NCBI RefSeq assembly: GCF_900091415.1 | Contig: NZ_FMHU01000001.1 | Coordinates: 496,001 to 560,000 of the forward strand | Length of the DNA: 64,000 bases | Reading direction: 5' to 3' | Source: Micromonospora inyonensis | GTDB lineage: Bacteria > Actinomycetota > Actinomycetes > Mycobacteriales > Micromonosporaceae | Shown: positions 27,262 to 37,169 of the stretch, in pieces | How the letters are laid out: every line of letters begins with the position of its first letter | How positions within the stretch are numbered: the first letter of the stretch is position 1 | The notes under the pieces: generated by a model | Seen by the model: the letters and a program-made list of their open reading frames with translations, nothing else | What the model was told of the DNA's origin: nothing | Databases searched by the model: none | Translations under genes and position numbers: made by a program

Positions 27262-28272
27262 CTACTCGACCGCGTGGACCACGTCGCGCGGTTCCGCGAA
27301 GTGGCAGGCGCTCGGGTGAGCGGAATGTTCACGTGCCTCCAGGGCCGGCACCTGCTCGGCGCAGATGTCCTGCGCCTTCCAGCACCGGGTGCGGAACCGG
27401 CAGCCCGACGGAGGGTTGGCCGGCGACGGCACGTCGCCGGTCAGGACGATCTGGTCCCGCAGCCCACGGAGCCTCGGGTCGGGGACCGGCACCGCCGAGA
27501 GCAGCGCCTGGGTGTACGGGTGGGTCGGGTTCTCGTAGATCTCGTCCTCGGTGCCGATCTCGACGATCTTGCCGAGGTACATCACCGCGACCCGGTCGGC
27601 GATGTGCCGGACCACCGACAGGTCGTGCGCGATGAAGATGTACGACAGCCCCAGCTCGGCCTGGAGCTTCTCCAGCAGGTTGACCACCTGGGCCTGGATC
27701 GACACGTCCAGGGCCGAGACCGGCTCGTCGCAGAGGATGATCTCCGGGTTGAGCGCCAGCGCCCGGGCGATGCCGATCCGCTGCCGCTGGCCGCCGGAGA
27801 ACTGGTGCGGGTACCGGTTGATGTGGTCGGGGTTGAGGCCGACCAGGTCGATCAGCTCCTGCACCCGGGCCCGCCGCTTGCCCTTCGGCACCACGTCCGG
27901 GTGCACCTCGAACGGCTCGCCGACGATGTCGCCGACGGTCATCCGGGGGTTCAGCGAGGTGTACGGGTCCTGCATGACGAGCTGGATGTTGCGTCGACCC
28001 TTCCGGCGCTCGTTGGCACCGACCTTGGACATGTTCCGGCCCTGGACGAACAGGTCGCCCGAGGTGGGGGTCTCCAGACCGACCAGGAGCCGGGCCAGGG
28101 TCGACTTGCCGCAGCCCGACTCACCGACGATGCCCAGGGTCTCGCCCCGACGCAGCTCGATGTTGATCCCGTCGACCGCACGGACCGCGCCGATCTGCTT
28201 CTTGAAGACGATGCCCTTGGTCAGCGGGAAGTGCTTCACCAGGTCGCGGGTCTCGAGGACGAGGTCACTCAT
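27262..28272 (-). CDS. Oligopeptide/dipeptide ABC transporter ATP-binding protein (OppF/DppF type)
   Basis: A 336-residue ATPase of a peptide-type importer. Walker [11 protein letters not shown]-loop [11 protein letters not shown], signature FSGGQRQR, Walker [14 protein letters not shown], switch IAHDLSVV. The C-terminal oligo_HPY region contains cysteines ([17 protein letters not shown]) that can bind an iron-sulfur cluster in DppD/DppF. It is the last gene of the five-gene operon (33070 to 27262) and overlaps oppD by 8 bases. Confidence 0.92.
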   Translation of the reverse strand: MSDLVLETRDLVKHFPLTKGIVFKKQIGAVRAVDGINIELRRGETLGIVGESGCGKSTLARLLVGLETPTSGDLFVQGRNMSKVGANERRKGRRNIQLVMQDPYTSLNPRMTVGDIVGEPFEVHPDVVPKGKRRARVQELIDLVGLNPDHINRYPHQFSGGQRQRIGIARALALNPEIILCDEPVSALDVSIQAQVVNLLEKLQAELGLSYIFIAHDLSVVRHIADRVAVMYLGKIVEIGTEDEIYENPTHPYTQALLSAVPVPDPRLRGLRDQIVLTGDVPSPANPPSGCRFRTRCWKAQDICAEQVPALEAREHSAHPSACHFAEPRDVVHAVE

Positions 28273-29311
28273 CGCCCTTGACCTCCTTCCAGAAGTGGCA
28301 GGCAGCCGTCCGGTCCGACGACACCGTGTACAGCGGCGGCGCGGGGTCCTTCCGGCAGACGTCCTGCACGTACCGACACCGCGGGTTGAACGAGCAGCCC
28401 GGCGGGATGTTCGTCAGCATCGGCGGGAGCCCCTTGATGGCGCTGAGCTCCTGGCCCTTGAGGTCGAGCCGCGGGATCGACTCCAGCAGGCCCTTGGTGT
28501 ACGGGTGCGCCGGGCTTTCGTAGATCTCGTTGACGCCGGCCTCTTCGATGACCCGCCCGGCGTACATGACGGAGATGCGGTCCGCCACGTCGGCCACCAC
28601 GCCCATGTCGTGCGTGATGAGCACCAGGCCCATGTTCCGTTCCTGCTGCAGTTCGGCCAGCAGGGCCATGATCTGGGCCTGGACGGTCACGTCGAGCGCC
28701 GTGGTCGGCTCGTCGGCGATCAGCACCTCGGGGTCGAGGGCCAGCGCCATGGCGATCATGACGCGCTGCCGCATGCCGCCGGAGAACTGGTGCGGGTAGT
28801 CGTTCACCCGCTGCTTCGCCGCCGGGATCTTGACCAGGTCGAGCAGTTCGACCGCGCGCGCCTTGGCGTCCTTGCGGGACATGCCCCGGTGCTTGCGGTA
28901 CAGCTCGGCGAGCTGGAACCCGACGGTGAAGACCGGGTTCAACGCCGACAGCGCGTCCTGGAAGATCATCGCGATCCGGTTGGCCCGGACCTTGCGCCGC
29001 TGCTCCTCCGGGAGCTTGAGCAGGTCCACGCCGCGGTAGAGGATCTGACCGCCGGTGATGAAGCCGGGCGGGGTGTCCAGGATGCCCATGATCGCCTGGG
29101 CGGTCACGCTCTTGCCGCAGCCGGACTCGCCGAGGATGGCCCGGGTCTCGCCGGGAGCCACGTCGAAGCTGACCCCGTTGACCGCCTTGGCGATGCCGTT
29201 ACGGGTGCGGAACTCGACCTGGAGGTTCTTGACCTGCAACGGCATCGCGTTGGGGTCGAGGCCGGGCAGAGCGTCCATCTTGACGTTGACGTCAGAACTC
29301 ATGCTGCTCAC
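28265..29311 (-). CDS. Oligopeptide/dipeptide ABC transporter ATP-binding protein (OppD/DppD type)
   Basis: A 348-residue ATPase, the partner of the OppF-type subunit. Walker [11 protein letters not shown]-loop [11 protein letters not shown], signature FSGGMRQR, Walker [14 protein letters not shown], switch ITHDMGVV. The C-terminal oligo_HPY region has the Cys motif [15 protein letters not shown]. Its ATG overlaps the stop of the upstream permease gene (ATGA), so translation is coupled. Confidence 0.92.
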   Translation of the reverse strand: MSSMSSDVNVKMDALPGLDPNAMPLQVKNLQVEFRTRNGIAKAVNGVSFDVAPGETRAILGESGCGKSVTAQAIMGILDTPPGFITGGQILYRGVDLLKLPEEQRRKVRANRIAMIFQDALSALNPVFTVGFQLAELYRKHRGMSRKDAKARAVELLDLVKIPAAKQRVNDYPHQFSGGMRQRVMIAMALALDPEVLIADEPTTALDVTVQAQIMALLAELQQERNMGLVLITHDMGVVADVADRISVMYAGRVIEEAGVNEIYESPAHPYTKGLLESIPRLDLKGQELSAIKGLPPMLTNIPPGCSFNPRCRYVQDVCRKDPAPPLYTVSSDRTAACHFWKEVKGDE

Positions 29312-30252
29312 CGGAACTTCGGGTCGAGGGCGTCACGCAGGGCGTCACCCATGAGGATGAAGGACAGCACCGTGCCGACCAGCAGCCCGCAGGGGAAGAA
29401 CAGCAGCCACGGGTCCTCCAGGAAGTAGACCTGGTGGGCGTTGATCATGATGCCCCAGGACTGGGCCGGCGGCTGGAGGCCAACACCGAGGAAGGTCAGG
29501 GTCGCCTCGGCGGCGACGAACTGGCCGAGCACGATCGTCGCGTAGACCAGCATCGGCGCGATGGCGTTCGGCAGGATGTGCCGGAACATCAGCCGACCGT
29601 TGCTCGCACCCACCGCCTTCGCCGCGTGCACGTAGTCCAGGTCCTTCGAGGAGATCACGCTGCCCCGGATGATCCGGGCGATGGTGGGCCACCCGAGCAG
29701 CACCAGGACGATGGTGAGCGTCGTGACGTTCTGCCGCTTGATGACGGTGAGGAACACGATCGCGCCGAGCAGGAACGGCAGCGAGAAGAAGATGTCCATC
29801 ACCCGGGAGATGATCGCGTCGACCCAGCCGCCGTAGTAGCCGGCGAGCAGACCGAAGAAACCGCCGATCAGCACGATGCCGACGGTGGCGTAGACCGCGA
29901 TCTGCATCGAGGGCCGGGCGCCGTAGATGGCGTGCGAGTAGTAGTCGCAGCCGAGGATGTCGTAACCGAACGGGTGTTCGCCGCTCGGGGAGACCCGGGA
30001 CCGGCCGGTGTCGCAGTCCCGGGGGTCCTGGCTCGTCCACAGCTTGGGGAAGAGCGCCATGGAGCTGACCACGAGGACGTAGAGCGCCGAGATCATGAAG
30101 ATCGGGTCGCGGACCAACTGCCGCCGGGCGTCGGCCCAGAGGCTCGCGCTGCGCTCCTTGCCGCCCTTGTCCGGCACCGGCGCGCCGGCCACGGCGGCGG
30201 CGGCCGAGGAGTCACCGCTCATGGCGGCGCCGGCGCTGCTCAAGTCGCTCAT
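29308..30252 (-). CDS. Oligopeptide/dipeptide ABC transporter permease (OppC/DppC type)
   Basis: About 314 residues. A cytoplasmic N-terminal tail (about 1-50) precedes one anchoring helix near residue 55 and, after a periplasmic-type loop, five more helices with the EAA-type motif (HAAKAVGASNGRLMFRHILPN). ATG 30252 is preferred, with GAGG seven bases upstream; a GTG six bases earlier is possible. It forms the heterodimeric channel with the OppB-type protein encoded next to it. Confidence 0.9.
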   Translation of the reverse strand: MSDLSSAGAAMSGDSSAAAAVAGAPVPDKGGKERSASLWADARRQLVRDPIFMISALYVLVVSSMALFPKLWTSQDPRDCDTGRSRVSPSGEHPFGYDILGCDYYSHAIYGARPSMQIAVYATVGIVLIGGFFGLLAGYYGGWVDAIISRVMDIFFSLPFLLGAIVFLTVIKRQNVTTLTIVLVLLGWPTIARIIRGSVISSKDLDYVHAAKAVGASNGRLMFRHILPNAIAPMLVYATIVLGQFVAAEATLTFLGVGLQPPAQSWGIMINAHQVYFLEDPWLLFFPCGLLVGTVLSFILMGDALRDALDPKFR

Positions 30253-30324
30253 CTGCACACCTCGTTTCGCTTCGACCTGCCGTCCGACCGGACCGGAACG
30301 GTCCGCTGCGTGTCCTGCCGCCGG

Positions 30325-31335
30325 TCACTCATACCGGATCCTCGGGTCGAGGACGGCGTAGAGGACGTCGACCAGCAGGTTGGCGATCAGGAAGACCAGG
30401 GCGAGCATGGTGACCACGCCGACCACCACCGACGACTCGCCGGTCCGGGCGGCCTGGGTGACCAGCCGGCCGATGCCCGGCACGTTGAAGATGGTCTCGG
30501 TGACCACCGCGCCGCCGAGGAGGGTGCCGATGTCGACACCGAGGTAGGTGATCACGGGGATGAGCGAGTTGCGGAGCGTGTGCACGCCGACGACCCGCTT
30601 GTTCGTCAGGCCCTTGGCCTTGGCCGTCCGGACGAAGTCGGCCCGGACGTTCTCCATGATGCTGGTCCGGGTGAGCCGGGCCGTGGTGGCCAGTGAGATC
30701 GCGCCCAGCACCAGGCCGGGGATGATCAGGCTGGCCCAGGGGTAGTCGGGCTTGAAGCCGGGACTGAAGACGCCGTTGGCAATCACCTCGGGCACCCAGT
30801 CCTGGTCGCGCAGCATGTTGCCGAACTTGACCCCGACGTACTCCCGGATCAGGACGCCGAGCACGAAGATCGGCACCGAGATCAGGAAGACCGTGGAGAT
30901 CTTCACCAGGTAGTCGGTGAAGCTGCCGCCCCGCAGACCGGCCAGCACACCGGCGATGATGCCGACGACGGCCTCGAAGACGATGGCGATGAGGACGAGC
31001 TTCACGGTGTACGGCATGGCGTCGGCGACCAGGTCGGTCACCTCGCGCTGGCGGAGATTGATCCCGAAGTCGAGGTGGAGGAAGATGTTCTCCATCCGCT
31101 CGCCGAACAGCCCGAAGCAGGGGTTGCCCCGTTGGCTGAGACACGGGTCGTCGTAGCCGAGTCGCTCGGTCAGAGCGGTCAGGATCGACTCCGGCGGCGT
31201 CCGGTCGCCGAACAGCGCCCGGACCGGGTTCCCGCTGAACTGGACCGCCAGCGAGGTGAGGTAGTGCAGCAGGAACATGGTGCCCAGCACGGTGGGTATG
31301 AACTGGAGCAACCGTCGGACGACGTAGCGCCCCAT
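30325..31335 (-). CDS. Oligopeptide/dipeptide ABC transporter permease (OppB/DppB type)
   Basis: A 336-residue permease. The N-terminus is canonical (MGRYVVRRLLQFIPTVLG). Five further helices follow, with the EAA loop FVRTAKAKGLTNKRVVGVHT. An extracytoplasmic region between helices 1 and 2 carries two cysteines (DDPCLSQRGNPCFG). It is separated from the binding-protein gene by 100 bases holding a hairpin, which probably lowers expression relative to that gene. Confidence 0.92.
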   Translation of the reverse strand: MGRYVVRRLLQFIPTVLGTMFLLHYLTSLAVQFSGNPVRALFGDRTPPESILTALTERLGYDDPCLSQRGNPCFGLFGERMENIFLHLDFGINLRQREVTDLVADAMPYTVKLVLIAIVFEAVVGIIAGVLAGLRGGSFTDYLVKISTVFLISVPIFVLGVLIREYVGVKFGNMLRDQDWVPEVIANGVFSPGFKPDYPWASLIIPGLVLGAISLATTARLTRTSIMENVRADFVRTAKAKGLTNKRVVGVHTLRNSLIPVITYLGVDIGTLLGGAVVTETIFNVPGIGRLVTQAARTGESSVVVGVVTMLALVFLIANLLVDVLYAVLDPRIRYE

Positions 31336-31357
31336 GTCTGTTTCTCCTCTCGGCGCT

Positions 31358-31406
31358 GACGTGGCGGCAACGTTCCCCCTTGTCGGGAGACCGCTGCCGC
31401 CACGTC
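31358..31406 (-). terminator. Intercistronic hairpin between binding-protein and permease genes
   Basis: GACGTGGCGGCA (31358-31369) pairs perfectly with TGCCGCCACGTC (31395-31406) around a 25-nt loop. Such hairpins after binding-protein genes often give partial termination or protect the upstream message, so the binding protein is made in excess. Confidence 0.6.
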
Positions 31407-31435
31407 GTCATACGGCTGGATCAGGGAAGTGAAGC

Positions 31436-33070
31436 TCAGTTCTGCTTCATCGTCATCTGGCCGTAGTCAGCGTCCGCGACGGCGTTCCAGACGAACTTGT
31501 CGACGTTCTCGCTGTAGACCGCGCCCACCTTGCCCCACCACATCGGGATGACCGGCAGGTCCTCCAGGATCATGTCCTCCGCCTTCTGGTAGAAGGGGAT
31601 CGCCTCCTGGATCGAGTTGGCGGCGTCACCCTGCTTCAGCAGGGCGTCGAACTCGGGGTTCGCGTAGGTGGAGTTGTTGCTGTCCGCGCCGGTGCTGTAC
31701 ACCGGAGCGAGGTAGCCCTCCAGGTACGGGTAGTCCGCACTCCAGCCGAGCCGGAACGGGCCGGTGAACTTCCGGTTGTCCGCGGTCTCGAGGTACTCGG
31801 CGAACTGCAGGTTGACCTTCAGCTCGTAGTCGATGCCGAGAGCAGCCTTGACCTGGTCACCAACGGCCTGGAGCCAGGCGTCGTGGCCGGCGCCGGCGTT
31901 GGCCCAGAGCTGGAGCTTGCCGCCCTTCCAGCCACCCGCCTCGGCGAGGAGCTGCTTGGCCTTCTCGACGTCCTTCTTGCAGTACTGGCAGGCGTTCTCC
32001 CGCGCACCCTCAAAGGACGGCGCGATGTAACCGCTGGCCGGGGTGAACCGGCCGTTGAACACCGCGTCGATGATCGACTGGCGGTCGATGACCATCGAGA
32101 TGGCCTGGCGGATCCGCTTGTCCTTGAAGTTCTCGTTGTAGATCGGCATGCCGACGTAGGTGAAGTTGTCGCCCGGCTGCTCGTGGAGGCGGTCGCCGTA
32201 GGTGGCCTTCGCCTCCTTGTACCGCGCCGGCGGCAGGGTGTACAGCACGTCGAGCTCACCGGCCTGGAAGGCGGCGTAACCGGCGTCGATGTCGGCGAAG
32301 ATCCGGTAGTTGATCTTGTCCGGCTTGCCCGGGTCGCCCTTCCAGCTGTCGCTGCGGACGACGGTGATGCCGACGTTGTGCTGCCAGCTGCCCTCGATCT
32401 TGTAAGGGCCGTTGCCGATCGGGGTCTCGTTGCACTTCGCGGTGTCCGCGATGCACGCCTCGGCCATCGGGGAGAAGCCCGGGTAGCCGATCGTGGTCGG
32501 GAACCCGGAGAACGGCTCGGTCAGCTCGACGGTGAAGGTCAGGTCGTCGACCTTCTTCAGGCCGGAGAGCTCCTTGGCCTTCGGCTCCGGGGCCTTCTTG
32601 GGGCCGTCGCCGTCCGGGTCCTCGGACGAGACGTCCTTGATCCCGGCGATCCGCTTCATGAAGTACCCGTTGTTCTGGGCGTTCGGCCCGTACGCGGCGT
32701 AGTTCCACGACCGGATGAAGGCGTCGGCGTTGACCTTCTCACCGTTGTCGAAGGTGTAGCCGTCCTTGATCTTGATCGTCCAGAGCTTCTGGTCCTGGGA
32801 CTCGACCGACTCAGCCAGGTCGTTCTCCGGGGCACCGGTCTCGGCGTTGTACTTGACCAGGCCACGGTAGATCTGACGGACCACGTACAGCGACGGCTCG
32901 TCGTCGGCGGCGGATGGCAGCAGGAACGCCGGCTCCGACGCGTAGACGCGGAGCTCGCCACCGCTCTTGCCCGGATCGTCCGAGTTGTCATCGCCACCAC
33001 CGCTGCATGCGGTAGCCAACATCGCGGTGGCGGTCGCAGCGACCGCCACCTTCAGGAATTTCCCGCGCAT
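31436..33070 (-). CDS. Peptide-type ABC transporter substrate-binding lipoprotein
   Basis: A 544-residue SBP family 5 (OppA-like) lipoprotein. The signal peptide ends in lipobox LATAC with lipidated Cys22, followed by a Gly/Asp/Ser linker. Family features include RQIYRGLVKYNAETG, NADAFIRSWNYAAYGPNAQNN, GNGPYKIEGSWQH, and FKDKRIRQAISMVIDRQSI. ATG 33070 follows TGAGGAGG. It is the first gene of the opp-type operon; ligands are probably peptides, but signalling peptides or other solutes are possible. Confidence 0.92.
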   Translation of the reverse strand: MRGKFLKVAVAATATAMLATACSGGGDDNSDDPGKSGGELRVYASEPAFLLPSAADDEPSLYVVRQIYRGLVKYNAETGAPENDLAESVESQDQKLWTIKIKDGYTFDNGEKVNADAFIRSWNYAAYGPNAQNNGYFMKRIAGIKDVSSEDPDGDGPKKAPEPKAKELSGLKKVDDLTFTVELTEPFSGFPTTIGYPGFSPMAEACIADTAKCNETPIGNGPYKIEGSWQHNVGITVVRSDSWKGDPGKPDKINYRIFADIDAGYAAFQAGELDVLYTLPPARYKEAKATYGDRLHEQPGDNFTYVGMPIYNENFKDKRIRQAISMVIDRQSIIDAVFNGRFTPASGYIAPSFEGARENACQYCKKDVEKAKQLLAEAGGWKGGKLQLWANAGAGHDAWLQAVGDQVKAALGIDYELKVNLQFAEYLETADNRKFTGPFRLGWSADYPYLEGYLAPVYSTGADSNNSTYANPEFDALLKQGDAANSIQEAIPFYQKAEDMILEDLPVIPMWWGKVGAVYSENVDKFVWNAVADADYGQMTMKQN

Positions 33071-33528
33071 GGGAGTGCCTCCTCAGGGCGCTCGGCTCAC
33101 GAGGGGGTTGTGAGGTGGTTGCCACTGTGACACCCGATGCGCCACAGCGGAAAGCGGTGTTATCAAGCCGATACCCGGCCGGGACGGTGCCGACATCGAT
33201 CGCCACCGTGCCGTGATCCGCGTCGATTACCGCTCTCTGACCGATTGCCCAGCGCTGCTCAGCGGGGCGCCACCACCCGCAACGTCGACGCCACCGCGCC
33301 ATTCCGGGTGAGCACCGTCACCCTCCGCAGCGCCACGGAAGCTCGCTGTTTCCACCCGTGCGGATGATGGTCGATTCGGCTGTGCGGGCACCCTCTGCCC
33401 CTGGTCGGACGAGGGTGCCGAGGCGACGGTACGTACCCCGCACGCCAGCGGATCATCCACCACGCGGACCCGTTCGTCAGCTGAATTACGGGCGTTCGAG
33501 CCCGTGGCCGGGCCGGGTGGGCAGCCGG
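33071..33528. other. Non-coding stretch upstream of the opp-type operon
   Basis: About 460 bases between the binding-protein start and the end of the response-regulator gene. The first part (33071-33200) should hold the operon promoter. The open frames that cross the region lack ribosome-binding sites and known motifs. I see no clear terminator or RNA. Confidence 0.5.
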
Positions 33529-34209
33529 TCACACCAGCCGGCGGTCGGCCGCCCAGCGGGACAGCTCGTACCGGTTGGACATCTGGAGCTTGCGCAACAC
33601 GTTCGAGACGTGGGTCTCCACCGTCTTGATGGAGATGAACAGCTCCTTGGCGATCTCCTTGTACGCGTACCCCCGGGCCAGCAGCCGCAGCACCTCACGT
33701 TCCCGGTTGGTGAGCTGGTCCAGTTCCGGGTCGGCGACCGGGGTGTCCGGCCGGGCCGCGAAGGCGTCCAGCACGAACCCGGCCAGCCGGGGGCTGAAGA
33801 CCGCGTCGCCGTCGGCCACCCGGCGGATCGCCGCGGCCAGCTCGTCCGGGGAGATCGTCTTGGTCACGTAGCCCCGGGCACCGGCCCGGATCAGGCCGAT
33901 CACGTCCTCGGCCGCGTCGGAGACGCTCAGCGCCAGGAACCGCACCTGGGGGTGGGCGCGCCGCACCGTCTCCAGCACCGCCCGGCCACCTCCCTCGGGC
34001 ATGTGCACGTCCAGCAGCACCACGTCGGGACGGGCCGCCGGGATCCGGGCGACCGCCTCGGCGACCGTGCTCGCCTCCCCGACCACCTCGACGTGCGCGC
34101 CCAGCTCGGCCCGGACGCCGGCGCGGAACATCGCGTGGTCGTCGACGAGGAAGACCCGCAACCGCTCGTCGCGGACGTCCGCCTGCTCGACCTGCTCGGT
34201 CATGGTCAC
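33529..34209 (-). CDS. NarL/LuxR-family response regulator
   Basis: 226 residues. The receiver domain has the acidic pair in LVDDHAMFR, phospho-acceptor Asp in VVLLDVHMPEGGG and conserved TKTISPDEL. The C-terminal LuxR helix-turn-helix is LTNREREVLRLLARGYAYKEIAKELFISIKTVETHVSNV, read here in two parts (about residues 163-202). GTG 34209 overlaps the kinase stop (GTGA). Its cognate sensor is the upstream PspC-type kinase. Confidence 0.92.
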   Translation of the reverse strand: MTMTEQVEQADVRDERLRVFLVDDHAMFRAGVRAELGAHVEVVGEASTVAEAVARIPAARPDVVLLDVHMPEGGGRAVLETVRRAHPQVRFLALSVSDAAEDVIGLIRAGARGYVTKTISPDELAAAIRRVADGDAVFSPRLAGFVLDAFAARPDTPVADPELDQLTNREREVLRLLARGYAYKEIAKELFISIKTVETHVSNVLRKLQMSNRYELSRWAADRRLV

Positions 34210-35525
34210 TTGTCCCTTTCCGCCGTGGCACCGTTCCCGGAGACCGGCAGGGTCAACCGGACCTCGGTCCCGTCCCCCGGCCCGGAACGGATCTCCGCCC
34301 GGCCGCCGTGCCGCTTCATCCGCCCGATGATGGATCCCCGTACCCCGTGTCGATGATCATCCACCGTCTCCTGGTCGAACCCGACCCCCCGGTCCCGGAC
34401 GAAGACGCTGACCTGGTCCGGTTCCACCTCGGCGTAGAGCGAGACGGTCTGCACCCGGGCGTGTCTGGCCGCGTTCACCATCGCCTCCCGGGCGGCGGCG
34501 ACCAGCGCGCCCACCCGCTCGTCGGTCTCCCGGTCGCCCACCACCACCGCCTCCACGGTGATCCCGAAGGTGTCCTCCACCTCGGCCGCCGCCTGTTCCA
34601 ACGCGGCGGCGAAGCGCTCGGTGGGGGAGGCGGTCGGCTTGTAGAGCCAGCTACGCAGCGTCCGCTCCTGGCCCCGGGCGAGTCGTTGCACCGTCTTGGC
34701 GTCGGCGGCGTTGCGCTGGATCAGGGCGAGGGTGTGCAGGACCTGGTCGTGGATCATGGCGGCCAGCTCGGCGCGTTCCTGTTCCCGGATCCGGCCCTCC
34801 CGCTCCGAACGGAGCTGGTTGAAGGTCCGCCAGAGCAGCGGCGCGGCCACCACCCCGACACCGGCCAGCCCGACCAACGCGAAGATCACCCCGTTGATGA
34901 CCGCGTCGACGTTCTGCACCGGCGAGTAGACCGCCGCGACGCCGATGATGCCGACCGCGACCAGCACCCCGCCGCCGATGAAGCGGAGCACGAAGGCCCG
35001 CCGGTCGGTCTCCTCCACCACGGCGCTCAGCCAGGGCAGCGGCAGGGAGCCGTTGGCCTGGCCACGACGTTCCGGGGACTGGTGCCAGATGACACCCGCG
35101 CCGACCGCGATGATGGCGACCAGCCAGCCGGCGGTGCCGGCGACGCCGACCGAGTCGAAGAGCCGCATCTGCGCCAGCAGCACGGCCAGACCGATCACCA
35201 CGAACGGCAGCAGCTGCGCGATGTCCCGTCGGGGCGGCGTGGCGGTATCCCCCGGCCGCACCGGGACCACCGCCCAGAACGCGGCGTAGAGGAGCAGGCC
35301 GAGCCCGCTGAGGCCGAGCAGCACCATGAAGGCGATCCGCACCCGCACCACCGAGACACCGATGTGCTCGGCGATGCCGGCGGCCACGCCGACGGCCATC
35401 CGGTGCTCGCGGGCCCGGTAGAGACGGGGTGGCTGGGTCACGGTACTGATCGCGGGCTCCCTGGTCGCGACGGCCGACGCCGGTGCGTCCGCGGTGGCGT
35501 CGTCACCGATCGTCACACGGGTCAC
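34206..35525 (-). CDS. Sensor histidine kinase with N-terminal PspC domain
   Basis: About 439 residues. A PspC domain (RLYRAREHRMAVGVAAGIAEHIG) and several transmembrane helices lead to a kinase of the HisKA_3 type: phospho-acceptor in ELAAMIHDQVLHTLALIQ, then the ATPase N-box AAREAMVNAARHA and G-box DRGVGFD. The start is uncertain: the frame is open to 35618, and GTG 35525 or 35516 fit best, without a clear ribosome-binding site. It is divergent from another PspC protein, which may be its target or partner in envelope-stress sensing. Confidence 0.85.
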   Translation of the reverse strand: MTRVTIGDDATADAPASAVATREPAISTVTQPPRLYRAREHRMAVGVAAGIAEHIGVSVVRVRIAFMVLLGLSGLGLLLYAAFWAVVPVRPGDTATPPRRDIAQLLPFVVIGLAVLLAQMRLFDSVGVAGTAGWLVAIIAVGAGVIWHQSPERRGQANGSLPLPWLSAVVEETDRRAFVLRFIGGGVLVAVGIIGVAAVYSPVQNVDAVINGVIFALVGLAGVGVVAAPLLWRTFNQLRSEREGRIREQERAELAAMIHDQVLHTLALIQRNAADAKTVQRLARGQERTLRSWLYKPTASPTERFAAALEQAAAEVEDTFGITVEAVVVGDRETDERVGALVAAAREAMVNAARHARVQTVSLYAEVEPDQVSVFVRDRGVGFDQETVDDHRHGVRGSIIGRMKRHGGRAEIRSGPGDGTEVRLTLPVSGNGATAERDK

Positions 35526-35636
35526 GGTAGCGGAGCCACGGGGACGCCCCCGAGGTTCCGGATCGCCGGATCTCAGGGTGCGCTCAGGGTGGGTCCCGAC
35601 GACGACCCGTCCCGGCACCTAGCAGGATCTACCGGT

Positions 35637-37169
35637 ATGACCGAGGAATCCGCCCGGTCGCCCCGCCCGGAGGCGACCCAGCCGGGCGTTCCGCCGCCGA
35701 CCGAGGGCGGGACCGCGACGTCCGCGCCGCCGGACGCCGGGCCACCACCTGCGGGGTACGCGCCGGACGCCGCCCCCGGGGTCGGTTTCACCTCCCGGTA
35801 CGGCCTGGTCCGCCCCCGGGAGGGTCGCTACCTGGCCGGGGTGTGCGCGGCGGTCGGGCGGGCCACCAACACCGACCCGGTGCTGTGGCGGGTGCTCCTC
35901 GCCGTCCTCGGCTTCTTCGGCGGCATCGGAATCCTGATCTACGTCTCGGCGTGGCTGATCATCTCCGGCGAGGGGGACAGCGCCTCCCCGGTGGAGTCGA
36001 TGCTGGGCCGGGGCCGGTCGAGCATGTCGCCGATCACGGTAATCGTGCTGAGCATCCTGGTCGCGGTGAGCTTCGGCTACATCGTGACCGACGCCTTCCG
36101 GGCGGTGCTGCTCGGCGCGGCGATCCTGATCGGCGGCGCGCTGCTGCTGAACCGGGACCACCCCGCCCGCGACCGCTCCAGCCCCACCCCGCCGCCCGTC
36201 GGGCCACCGACGTCCCCGCCGGGACCGATTCCCCCGGCGGCCTACCCTGCCCCGGTGCCGGCACCGCCCACGGCGACCCGGCCGGAGACACCGGTGCCCG
36301 TACCGGCCCCCGCCGCCCCGTGGCCGGCCCCGGAGCCGGTGTTCCCCGAGACGGCCGGCGGGTGGCCGGTCCGCGAGCCGACCGCCGGCCCGCTGTCACC
36401 GGCCCCGCCGACTCCGGTCGGACCCCCGCCACCGGTCGCCACGGCGAGCGCCCCACCCGGCTACCGTCCGCCCTTCGCCCCACACGGTCCGTACGCCCGG
36501 TCCGGTCCTGCCCTGCCGCCCCCACCGCCCGCGCCGGGCCGGGCACCGAAGCGCCCCCGGGAGCGCTCACCACTCGGCGCGGTGACGTTCTCCCTGGTCT
36601 TCCTCGCCTGCGGGATCGTCGCCGTGCTCGACCTGCTCGGAGTGGTCCGGGTCGACGCCTCGGCGTACTTCGCGGCGGCCCTGGCCACCATCGGGCTCGG
36701 GCTGCTGGTGGGCACCTGGTTCGGCCGGGCGCGCTGGTTGATCGCGCTGGGGTTGGTGACCTCGGCAGCGCTCGGCTTCGCCACCGCGGCGGAGTCGTTC
36801 GCGGACTGGCGCAGCGTGAACGGGAACGTGACCTGGACCCCGGCGAGCTACGAGGATCTTGCCCCCCGGTACGAGAACAGCTTCGGCAACCCGGTGCTGG
36901 ATCTCCGCGCGGTGAACTTCGACCAGCGGGACACCCGGACCACCGTCGTCATCTCCTTCGGGGACGCGACCGTGCTGCTGCCGCCGAACGTCGACGTGAT
37001 CGTCCACGCCGAGGTGCACGCCAGTGAGGCGACCATCTTCGGTACCCGTTCCGGTGGCCCGAACCGTCAGGTACACAAGTCCACCGACCTGGGCGCCGAC
37101 GGCCCGGGCGGGGGCACACTCCGGTTGTACGTCCAGGTCAACGCCGGCGTGTTGGAGGTGACCCGGTGA
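35637..37169 (+). CDS. PspC-domain membrane protein with Pro-rich linker and DUF2154/LiaF-like C-terminus
   Basis: About 510 residues. Pro/Ala-rich start, PspC domain (about 60-120, RYLAGVCAAVGRATNTDPVL), more helices, a 130-residue Pro-rich linker (about 180-305), further helices, and a soluble beta-rich tail (NPVLDLRAVNF, VVISFGDATVLLPPNVDVIV) like the C-terminal domain of cell-wall-stress protein LiaF. LiaF-type proteins restrain sensor kinases in the LiaFSR system, which fits the divergent kinase/regulator pair. ATG 35637; an AGGA lies upstream. Confidence 0.8.
   Translation: MTEESARSPRPEATQPGVPPPTEGGTATSAPPDAGPPPAGYAPDAAPGVGFTSRYGLVRPREGRYLAGVCAAVGRATNTDPVLWRVLLAVLGFFGGIGILIYVSAWLIISGEGDSASPVESMLGRGRSSMSPITVIVLSILVAVSFGYIVTDAFRAVLLGAAILIGGALLLNRDHPARDRSSPTPPPVGPPTSPPGPIPPAAYPAPVPAPPTATRPETPVPVPAPAAPWPAPEPVFPETAGGWPVREPTAGPLSPAPPTPVGPPPPVATASAPPGYRPPFAPHGPYARSGPALPPPPPAPGRAPKRPRERSPLGAVTFSLVFLACGIVAVLDLLGVVRVDASAYFAAALATIGLGLLVGTWFGRARWLIALGLVTSAALGFATAAESFADWRSVNGNVTWTPASYEDLAPRYENSFGNPVLDLRAVNFDQRDTRTTVVISFGDATVLLPPNVDVIVHAEVHASEATIFGTRSGGPNRQVHKSTDLGADGPGGGTLRLYVQVNAGVLEVTR

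Noticed and set aside
33137..33367. 76-codon plus frame upstream of the opp-type operon
   Set aside because: No ribosome-binding site, shadow-like composition, and it occupies the probable promoter region.
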